DNA of 64,000 nucleotides from Pieris napi (taxonomy: Eukaryota; Arthropoda; Insecta; Lepidoptera; Pieridae). A program made the position numbers and the translations under genes. Shown here one piece after another: positions 11,201 to 23,200 of the stretch (position 1 is the first letter of the stretch; each line of letters begins with the position of its first letter). The stretch covers positions 6,458,501 to 6,522,500 of the forward strand of contig NC_062259.1 of the NCBI RefSeq assembly GCF_905475465.1, given 5' to 3'. The notes beneath the pieces were generated by a model, which was not told the DNA's origin, did not search any database, and worked only from the letters and a program-made list of their open reading frames with translations.

Positions 11201-14200
11201 CTGTTAAAATGTCAAACGAACTTATATAAAACTAAAGATACAAATTTGTTCCCATATTTACGATAATTTTACGAAAAAAAATAAAGCACTATTATCAGAG
11301 CACGTTACGGCAGTAATAGAATGTTTTATTTCGTTCGTTTTCAGTGTCATTTTTGGTATTTGCATTCTCAGACTCAAATACAGACGTTCTACTAAAACTT
11401 GCCCTGTGAAAATGTCAAACGAACTTATATAAAACTAAAGATACAAATTTGTTCCCATACTTACGATAATTTTACGAAAAAAAATAAAGCACTATTATCA
11501 GAGCACGTTACGGCAGTAATAGAATGTTTTATTTCGTTCGTTTTCAGTGTCATTTTTGGTATTTGCATTCTCAGACTCAAATACAGACGTTCTACTAAAA
11601 CTTGCCCTGTGAAAATGTCAAACGAACTTATATAAAACTAAAGATACAAATTTGTTCCCATACTTACGATAATTTTACGAAAAAAAATAAAGCACTATTA
11701 TCAGAGCACGTTACGGCAGTAATAGAATGTTTTATTTCGTTCGTTTTCAGTGTCATTTTTGGTATTTGCATTCTCAGACTCAAATACAGACGTTCTACTA
11801 AAACTTGCCCTGTGAAAATGTCAAACGAACTTATATAAAACTAAAGATACAAATTTGTTCCCATACTTACGATAATTTTACGAAAAAAAATAAAGCACTA
11901 TTATCAGAGCACGTTACGGCAGTAATAGAATGTTTTATTTCGTTCGTTTTCAGTGTCATTTTTGGTATTTGCATTCTCAGACTCAAATACAGACGTTCTA
12001 CTAAAACTTGCCCTGTGAAAATGTCAAACGAACTTATATAAAACTAAAGATACAAATTTGTTCCCATACTTACGATAATTTTACGAAAAAAAATAAAGCA
12101 CTATTATCAGAGCACGTTACGGCAGTAATAGAATGTTTTATTTCGTTCGTTTTCAGTGTCATTTTTGGTATTTGCATTCTCAGACTCAAATACAGACGTT
12201 CTACTAAAACTTGCCCTGTGAAAATGTCAAACGAACTTATATAAAACTAAAGATACAAATTTGTTCCCATACTTACGATAATTTTACGAAAAAAAATAAA
12301 GCACTATTATCAGAGCACGTTACGGCAGTAATAGAATGTTTTATTTCGTTCGTTTTCAGTGTCATTTTTGGTATTTGCATTCTCAGACTCAAATACAGAC
12401 GTTCTACTAAAACTTGCCCTGTGAAAATGTCAAACGAACTTATATAAAACTAAAGATACAAATTTGTTCCCATACTTACGATAATTTTACGAAAAAAAAT
12501 AAAGCACTATTATCAGAGCACGTTACGGCAGTAATAGAATGTTTTATTTCGTTCGTTTTCAGTGTCAAGAGAGTGACAAGGACACTATTCAATAGCTGTT
12601 CGACTTTGTGAATAAGATTATCTTAATACACAATAACTTACAACTTTGTATAAGGTTATTACTTATTTATGTCCTGTATTTGTCTCTTTTCGAAATACCA
12701 CCTCCAACTGCCGCTACAAATGCTATGAAGCGCTCTTATCTCTTAGTCGGTTACGAATTAATCCCTTACGAAAACAATGAAGCGTATCGCTTGCTTGTGA
12801 TTGGTCAATGTGTGGATCTAGATATACTATTGACCTATCACAATAGAATCTTGCTCGAATTGTATTGCACATATGTTTAAATAATAGCGTAGTATTCAGA
12901 TGTTGAAATAATTTTTCAATTGGTCTTTGAGTTTATTCGTTACAAACATACTAAAATAAAAATCTTTCCTCTTTATTGCATTAGGTACCTGACAATCCCG
13001 AAATCCCAAATCAATTTTATTTAAACTCATCCCTCTGATGACTTTCTTGTTGATGACGTGAGGTAAAGATAGATAGTATAATTTTAAATGTATATTAAAA
13101 TATAATTTTTATTTTAATAAAACATATATACAATTTTCTTAACCTACATAGTAATAATTAAAAAAATAATAATTGGAAAATTAAAAATTAAAACAATAAA
13201 ATAAGAATATATAAATATATAAATGGTCCCTGTGGCAGTGTATCTTTAACTATGGCAGCATATCATAGCTGTATTGCGGCAGCATATCATTCTTATTTGT
13301 TAGGCGAGGAAAGCACCAGCTCTAGGGTCACCGGTACTATCTACCAGGCGCCAACTTAAATCTTTAATTATCTCATGTGCACTTGAAGCTCACGGCACAA
13401 GAATCTCTACCCCAAAGGGAAGAAATACTTATATTTATTTTCCGCCTACTCTGCGGCAGCTCCACCTATTTAAATTACTTTTCTTACATAACGGCCTTAC
13501 ATTTAAAAAAAACTTCTATTAACAAAAAATCTTAATATTTCAAAGTATATTTGAGGCCGTAATAAAATTTTGTTTGAAGGATTCCTTTTACGTTCCTAAC
13601 GTTATACTCGTATTTTCATAAGAAAAATTATTATAAAATTATCATTAGAGGTTAATCAACAGTTTAATTGTTCGGCCGGCAACAATTACTGTACGCACGA
13701 ATTAGGTATTTGCGACTACTAAAAATAAGTCTGTTATATATAAGAACAGGAAATTTTAAGCCTTATTTCATCTGAATCGGACATGCTCGTAAAATTTATA
13801 GACAAATCAAATCGGCTGGTCATTGCCAACCTCTTTCAATGTTACCTTGGAAAGTACAACATAATAATGTGAGATAATAACAATGAATAGAAGGAAACTG
13901 TTTAATTAAGGTTATTCAAACATTAAAATATAATTAAATGTAATATGTATAATGTATATAGTAATAGAACACGGAGTGTACCTACCTACATTCCGTGTGA
14001 TTTAACAATCTTACGCTAGAGTTTTTTAACATGTATGTAGAAATTTAAGGTAATGAACGCGACGTACAATAATTCAAATCTTAGCCTGACGCAAACATTG
14101 CTGTTAAGATTTGCAAGGACATTTGTTCAAGATGTTTGCCGGTATCTGTAATTGAAAATAAGTAGTATAAAACTCTATAAACCGGAAGCGGAAATATGTA

Positions 14201-17200
14201 GGCTAAGTCACATTAAGGATTCTCATTATTTGTTAGTACCAAATTAAAGCTTATCTCCAAAACTATATTGAATGTGTTTATAAGACACAATATTTTTTTT
14301 AACCTCTATACATGTTATTTTAAATACTTTTACCGAATTAAATTTCCTACCAACTGAAAATTAACTATAAACATCACTATACCTAACGATGAAATAACTA
14401 GTGATGCAACGAATAGGAATATTCGTATTTGCCGAATATAATATATTCCCCGAAGCTTCTACTAGTACTGTTGCCTCAAAAAGATTATTTTCGACTACTG
14501 GGAATGTACAAACAGAAAAGAGAAATCGCTCAATGCCGGAAATGACAAATGATGTGCTTTTTGAACAAAAAATTGATAGTAGTTAATTCAATTCAATTCA
14601 ATTAAAAATAATAGTGTCACTAGATGGATAGACTTCGATGCATCACTAGAAATAATTTTACCGAAGATATTTAAATGTACTGCTGACAATTGCAAACTAG
14701 AATTCATTAGAGATACAAAAAGCTACATTTAAAATGTATCTTTGATAATTATATTTTTAGAGTTTGTTTTTTGAAACGTTTACATAATTTTACACGACTA
14801 ATTACTTTATGTGCATAAAGATAAAGAGCTTGATTCTATGTGGAGACTAACGGGATCAATGACTTCCATCAACTTGTCAAACACAGTTTTACCCTAAACA
14901 ACACACTTTAGTGATAAAATTGTTTTAATAATATATCATAAAAAGATACAGATAACTTCCATAAAATCTTGGTTAATTCGCTAAATAAAAAAAATTGTTT
15001 ACAAAGCGTGACAAAATCTTTGTGACCGACAAAACATACCTAATTTAAGGCGTAATGTTGGTTGTTATGGCCATCATGGCTTAAAGGTCGACTATATTAA
15101 GCATATTGACAATTCATACGTAAATTACGCTTGTGTATAGAAAAATATTTGTATATCAATACACATAAGTGCGATATCGCGTGTTAAAACGTTGTTCGAC
15201 AAGTATGAAAAACGTTTAAATAATTTTTACTTTACAAGCTTAACCACGCTTCACAAAAGAATGCTCAACACAAAATTTCACCCTTAATTTAGTTTAGTTG
15301 GAATGTCTTACGGAACGGACCAAGTTTTATCAAAATTGGTTTACGAGATAGCACGCTTTTCTATATTGTACTTATAACAGTCATGAATTAATAGTTAAAT
15401 TTCTTTTTTTGGTATTTGCATTCTGTTATAAAAAATAAACAGATTCAATATAGGTTTAGAGATTAGCTTCACGTTGGTACTAATAAATAATGAGAAACGT
15501 TAATGTATCGTAGCCTACATATGCCGCGTCCGATTTATTGATTTTTTTAGGTAACTAACTACTTATTTTACGTCGCAACAACAATTGTCGCGTCAGACGT
15601 ATTAGTATGATATTAAGGGTCTGTTTCACAATGTACGGATAAATTCTACATAAGTTCCAAATTAGCTATTTATTACTTATTGGTAGGATAAACACTATTG
15701 TTGCGTTTCACGACTTTCAGATAGCGCTATTCGTCACATAAAGTCGATCATAAGTTAAGAGTCCGATGAATGTCAAATAGCACAATTTATCTTCCAAATA
15801 ATTTATATGTTGCATAGCTATTTGGTACTTTATCCATACATTGTGAAACAGACCCTAAGCCATTTCCATACATCCTAGATAAAGGGCTACACTTTCCTTT
15901 CTTTTAATGTCTTGCTTATTTGTAGCGCATTACGGATTTTCAACGCTGGCGGTATGACTCGTAGGCTGTAGGAACCTCATGGCTAAAGGCTAACGAGGTG
16001 TCGATCCCATGACCTTTACGCGAATATTATCTTTGTATGAATATATATTGTTTTTTTTTTTTAATTTAAAAAGCCACTCGTACCATATTTTGCGTGGACG
16101 AGTTACAAAAAATCTCCACCACTTTCGCGCTTATGTCATATCTAACATTGATATAAGAGTTATGGGTCTTTGTAAGACTTATTTCAGTTTTTCATTATAG
16201 GGAAGGAAATCACCCGGATGACTACAGTCGCATAACATATAGGAAGCTGAAGGATCTCGTATGTCAGTTCGCAAATGGATTGCGATCTCGTGGCGTGGGG
16301 AAGGGAGACCGAGTTTCCATCTATATGCCGATGATATTGGAGACGGTTGTTTGTATGCTGGCCTGTGCTAGGATTGGAGCCATCCACTCCGTTGTAGTAC
16401 GTATACCTATTAGAAATTCTGACCTAGCTGTAAAGATATATCCCTTAACATATATTTTTATATTAGACTGAAAACCATATTAAAGCTACTTCACAGCAAC
16501 AGTAAAAGCTGTGTCAAATTAATTGTATTTAATGTCGATATTAACCGGGGTTTAATAATTTTAATTTGTAGTTTGCAGGTTTTTCATCGGATTCTTTAGC
16601 TGAACGGATGTCGGACTGCAAGGCCAAAGTGCTGGTGACGTCAGACGGGGCATGGAGGGGTGAAAAGCTGCTGATATTGAAGAAAACCTGTGACGAGGCG
16701 TTAGAAAAGGCAAAAACAAAACACGACCATACAGTGGAATCGTGTATCGTTGTGTCGCACCTCGCGAAAGCGTCCCCATGCGGCAAGTTAGGAGATATCA
16801 AATCTTTGGTAAGACATCAAAGATTACGGATGTTCTGAAGCATTTGCGAAGTGTTTAAGTTAAACTATTTAGTTAATATTTAACATGTTTACCTGCATTT
16901 GCTTCGTTAAGTCATTAGTTGATTAGGCATTAAATTATTACTTTGGTTAGTTGTGTTCCAAGCATCTCTCTAAGATAAATCCACGGTCCGGCTAAAGAGT
17001 AAAAGTATGTGGTTTTCTCATGTCATCAAGGCTTAAATACCTAAAAAATCTAATTATTAAAATAACCTTAAATCTTTCTTAATCTAGATAGACTTGAATC
17101 TCTTCTTGATTAAAAACAGTTTTTTCGTGTTTATTTATTCAGATTTTCTTCAATTTACATTTGATTTATATTTGCATTTTAATTAATATAATTAAGTTGT

Positions 17201-20200
17201 ATCACGAAGGAATTATATTACTGCGTAGCCACTACGATAACATTCAATCCTTATTATTGAGTTGTGTATATGATAATGATCTGTAGTACGACATTACTTC
17301 ATTGTATTTATTGTGAAGCGTTGTCCTTTCTTATATGTTTATCTTGTAGGTTGTGGAATATAAATTAGTGTCATTGCAATTCCATACAAGTATTGGATAT
17401 AAATAACGGTCGTAGGCACTTTCTTTACTACTGTACTTAATACCATATTTTTAATTTAACTTAAAATACGCATGAATCTATATATAATATCATAGAATAT
17501 ATGACATATAATGTCTACGACTAGAACCCAACCAAGAAACTAAACCAAATAAAAACTCCAAGCGGGGCTACAACTGAAATATCAAAAAGCTATAAATTGA
17601 AATTTATATAGGGTAGAGCGGGGCTAGTTGAGCATAGGGGCAAGTTGGGCAATCGAAATATCTCGGAAACTATTCACCTTACGCGGGAGTATCATATAGC
17701 GAAAAGAAGGAGTCGTAGGAGAGGTAATCATCGCACGATAGCTAGTGGCAGCTCGACGAGTGAGTGAAGTGTCACGGCGTTTTGTTTATTTTGTGACCAA
17801 AAAGTAAAAACATTGTTTATCGCAAGTTTTCGTCTGTCTTTGTCAAATGTTCTCTGTTTTCAATCAGGAGAGTGTTAATCTTTCAGAAGATTATTGTATT
17901 TTTGATTTGTAAATAGGTTTTGGGTCTAATTCTAGGCATTTATTTACAATCCTACTTTTCTTTTAAAATTCTGGGTTGGGGTAAGTTGAGCAACTATAGC
18001 TCAACTAACTCTACGACTTAAACAACTGATGAGTAATGAATCTTTTATTTTTTGTTTGGATGCGGACTTACAAATGGAAGACTACAAGATGTTCTTACAC
18101 TACTGAATACTTAAATAATGCTGCAAAGACTGTCCACGATGAGGGAAAAAGTGTGAATACCGCCGCTAAAGAATTCGGTATTGGTTGACTTTTAAATAAA
18201 TTAAATGAAGGTGATGATTCATTTATGGGCTATACAACACCGAGGGAAGTATATCCTCTCTCACAAGAGAACTGTTGAAAAAATTCTTGCTACAAATGGC
18301 ATTTTTCTCCAAAAGACGTCCGTCGCCTTGCCTAAGAGTGTGCTGAAATTCCACCAAGCTGAATTGCAAAAAAGATTTCCGGAAAAGAATGGTTGATGAT
18401 GTTTTAAAAACAAAAAAATCGTAGCTATCCATACAGAAACCAGAACCCACCAGCCTTGGTAATCTTTTTTAGAAATTATCGGAAGTAATGGATAGCTATG
18501 GATGCTCATGTTTTGTTGATTCTAGTTTCGGTTAAATATACAAAGAAAATTTCTTTAAATTTTGTTGTTCTGTCAATAAAAGACTATAAATGTGTAACAC
18601 ACTGTCTAACACATATTTTATTTCATCTCAAGTTAACATAGAACCCATGGTTTGGCCTAGACATTCTTAGTGCTCAACTTGCCCCATACCCTTGCTCAAC
18701 TTACCCCACCTATGGGGTACATTGAGCATACTTGACTTTCTGCATTTAAACATCTGTAGCTATTATATTGGACTTGTTACAAAAAAATACTATGGACACA
18801 TTTGTTAAGGGATAAATTACTAATCCATCAGGACACATAACAACTCATCGAGACTTATCATTGAGGAGCTATATCCAAGCAAGTGAAAAATTGCTCAACT
18901 AGCCCCGCCCTACCTACTACTTGAATGTATTTTAGAAGATTATTTGAAATTAACTCTCAAATCGAGTGTACAACAAAAACTTTAGGGGTTTTAATCATAT
19001 AATAATTAAAGGTATTTGAAGTTGGTTTAAGGAGGATTTTCTCTGTACGAGTTGGCATCACTGGTGGCAATCCCATCTGGGATTCTCAGTAACTTCCAAT
19101 AGCTATACAGATCGCGTGTTTGTATTTCGATTTAGGTCCCTCAATATCGTAGCCCTGTCACAATTTTCGGATTGTGTATTACATAAATACAACATTGAAA
19201 TCGGGATCGCAATAGTTATCACTATTGGAAGTCATAGAGTACCTTTAAAAATTAAGATGCTGCCTTTAATTTGGGAGGTGCCAATTTAGCCACCGTTTAA
19301 ATGAATCCATGTTATGCTCTCTAGGAAAGACTGAAGGGGTCCGCTCTTTTAACCAAATTCGACGATGCATATCGTGTATGGCCACACACTTGGGGATGTC
19401 AACAAGTGTCCAGTGTGCTTCTAGAACGTAGTTAAAACCTACCGTTACTATATTTAGGTTCGTGTTTCAGTAGGATTTCAGATTTTTACACATTTCAGTT
19501 CGACTGGAACGCTGATATCGACGTGTGGTGGCATGAACTTATTGAGGATCAATCTATTGATTGTAAGCCGGAGTGGATGGACGCAGAAGATCCCCTTTTC
19601 ATGTTGTATACTAGGTAACACTTTTAATGTTCATATAAGCTTAATTATCAACTACATACAATTCACAATTTTTCTTTCTATGTGCGCAATTCATACTTGC
19701 TCGTACGAAGGCAAAAATCGCGGGGATTCTGGCTTGTCTTACTATCAGTTACGAGTCTTAGCGCTAAAGGTCTTGAGTTTGAGTCTTGACAGTGAAAGAA
19801 AACCTTGACGTCCCATTCATTGACGTATGCACGCGAGGCTGATCAAATTGCTATAAAGACAAATGATGTGTTTTCCTCATGCTTATCGAGGCTTTACGAA
19901 ACTAAACACATACGATTTGTAAATTACGAGCCAATGTACTTAGCTAAATTGCAGCGTATATAGGATTATTTTTTAGGGGGAAGGGGGGAGGTTGCAGCCC
20001 ATCCCAATATGGATGCCAGGTGGATAGTGGGACATCCCAAAAACTTGTGTTGACAACCAGATAATATAAAAAAAAACTTTTTCTGCGTATGAACGTTAAA
20101 TCAAATGATTATTCATTAGGATTTAGTGCCAGTTCTCAAATCGAGGACATCTGATGCACGACAAGAACTGGCAATAAACTCTCTTTTTAATCGCCAAGTA

Positions 20201-23200
20201 ATTGGTTTTACTTTGATTATAAAATAGATAAATTACAATTTGCAATTACTATTGATAAGTAATTAATGTAATATCTAATTACAAAGAAAATGTAAATTAA
20301 AATAAATTATTTTCTACGGTATATTCATTTTTATAAAAAAATTATGGCAATAAGCAATAGATAAGTTTACTACTATCCAAATAAGTTAAGACATCATAAT
20401 CAACCAACCTTTGCAGTTTGTACCCAGCAGAATTTCTTAACCTTGACAATACAGCCTTAATACTCTAAAAACACGATATTACCTTGACAAATAGATTTTA
20501 TTGCTGCATTATAGTAATATGATGAAGAATATATATACCCATTATTACCGCTTCCAGTGGCTCAACGGGCAAGCCAAAAGGAGTATTGCACACAACAGCA
20601 GGCTACTTGCTGTACGCGGCTACAACATTCAGATACGTCTTCGATTACCAGGAGAATGACATCTACTGGTGTACAGCTGATGTGGGCTGGATCACAGGAC
20701 ACACTTACGTTGTTTATGCGCCCCTGGCCAATTGTGCAACGTCGGTTATGGTAAGTATAGCCCATAAACATTTACGTTTCGTCTGATTATGTGGTCCTTT
20801 TTGAACGAGTGATTGAGTCGAAATCCGAGAGTTTTTTATAAAACTATCGCATTGAATGATAATGAAACTTAGCGCGAACAATACAAACAAAATCCAAATT
20901 GTTTATGACATACGATACTTAGGGCTACGACTCAGACTATGACCCTCCATTTTACCCCAAAAATGCCTAATTATAATTTAAGGATCGCAATAAATACAGA
21001 CTTATTACTACTTTGATCTTGGGTTCGTATATCATACAAAAACACAGACACAAAATTATGACCTTACTTTTAAAATCAATAAAACAATCTACCAATTACA
21101 ATGCGTAAAATTTTAGGTTATTTAAAATATACCTTTGCAGTTCAGGAATCCTTATCTCACGACACGATATCTCTCAAGTTCAAAGAGACTCATTGAAATT
21201 GTGTCAAGAGAGCAACTCACATCTGCATTCCTTATCATACTCTAACACACTTGTTCTGTATTAACATTTCCTGCAACTTAAATAAATTAACGAATTTGCG
21301 TGTTAAAGAAAATGCCCATGACACGCAGCAACACGGTCCAAATTCATTTAGTACGAAAAATAATTACATGTTCATTAACATGTCTAGTAGCCACCTATTA
21401 AAACAAGTCACTGTACACGAGATTTATTTTTTATATACATATTTTCCGCCTCCCTTTCTGAGGTTAAGATACATACATTAGATAGGCGTAAACTTTCCGT
21501 ATTTCAAATTCCAATACATTTTTGAGTTTTGACGTACTGAATTCAGTCTCTGAATCTAATCCTAACAGTAGGATAACGATGAATTAGAATCAAATATATA
21601 AAACTTCTTAACACTTAAAGGTCAAGTCCAATTATTTTGATATACGTTTTATCGATAAAATAACTGTAGTTGCTAAATGATTAATATTATTAGAAATATC
21701 GTTAATTTAACACGAAATAATTTTATCAAATTAAAGACAATTTTAAAGACATTTATCTCAGGTTAAACTAATAACTTTCAAACCGCTTTCGTAAGAAGTA
21801 CTTCCTCGGTCCATTATTCATGATTAATTATTATTAATAAAAGAAATGTAATCTACGTTCAAATTATATCCGATGAATATTGAAAATGTTGTAAAATTTA
21901 ACCAAGTTTTAAAACGAAAGCACCAAGAAGTAGATCCAAATGGAATAAAGAGAAATGGATGATGCTTTTAAGAAAAATAACAATTCTACGAAGAGTTACA
22001 AAGTCACAAGACATATTGAATCATTTCTAATCAGAAACAGCCACGCGTTTTCTCACGAATATGCTGACCGACTATCTAGTTCCAAGTCTCAATAACAGAA
22101 ATAATAAGTGAGTTTTAAGATTATCACCATTGTAACAGGACAATAGATGTATAATTTTAAAATATATCTTTTTAAAAATGCTCCAGCGCGACATTCGATT
22201 TTGGCTAGGTTATTACCTAAATACGCTGCGAGCGAAAGCTAATACCTATTTATCAAATGTTTTCTCGTAACTATCTTACACCTTATCATACTACGAATCT
22301 TTGAAACGTAATAAAAATTTTAATTTCATCATAAATATTGTTCTTACGTAAATGCGTTACACATCTCCGTAATCCGACGTAGATTTCTTAATAATGATTT
22401 TGCAGCACTTTTACTTTGTGAAAACAGTTCTATTAATATTTAAATTATGGATTTTCACACTAACTAGGCACTCTTTCATCCGTATTTAGTTGTTTTATAA
22501 AAAAATATTCGTTTTGCGACTATTTATGTGCGAAAAAACAGAAGGATTATACTATATAAGGGAAACTGTGGATTGTGTTCATTATTTAGTTTAACTTTAA
22601 CGAATATTGGAACGCTTATTCATTTCAGTATAAAGTGCAATCGCGGACTGGTTCATATCATTTAACTATGACGATATGAAAAACCTGCTTAATTGTTTGG
22701 AATAAGTATCTTTAATGATAGGATTAATTAAGTCAACTAATTAATTAACTCATTCTTCGAAAGAGCTGATTTTGGCCTCCACTCTCTCTAAATCGAAAGC
22801 TTTATATAAGTTTTACTTTGTGTGAATATTACAGAATTAATAAAAATAAATACTATTAAATAATACAACACGTTAATTTCGTTCCGATATAGTCAGTTAA
22901 TTGGGAAAACAATTTCCGATAGGAGATCAAGAAGGTCAACCTGAACCTTAAAAAATATTTAAATTGTTTTATAGATAATAATCGCGTTTATGTGTAACCT
23001 CGCTATACCCAGCCCAGTGATTGGTCGATTACGAGTCTCTGACCAATCGTAGGGTGCTGGTAATGTTGGGTGTACTTAAACCCAGAATTTACACTGAATC
23101 GCCTAAATGTATATGTAATTTCATTGAATTGGGATTTAAATTACTGACGATATCGTACATTTTTTACGTGTTGCGTTAGGATCTGAATTTATCAGAATAA

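Larger units (their letters stand above)
12568..15405. other. 2.84-kb segment separating the last repeat unit from its missing end
   Basis: This stretch interrupts the thirteenth 203-bp unit (see 15406-15424). It contains the repeat fragment at 13223-13370 and a hAT remnant at 14399-14648. A 90-codon open frame starts at a GTG (12608-12880), with no recognised homology and no support as a gene. Its ends show no terminal inverted repeat and no obvious target duplication, so the class of the inserting element, if it is one, is unknown. Confidence 0.45.

Noticed and set aside
9948..12567. CRISPR-like array
   Set aside because: Units are contiguous and identical with no variable spacers, in a eukaryotic intron.
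9978..12611. Series of 78-codon open frames, each with a hydrophobic segment, as a gene family
   Set aside because: They are the same frame repeated because the DNA is a 203-bp tandem repeat. The period is not a multiple of three, one unit lacks the frame, and no start context or homology supports coding.
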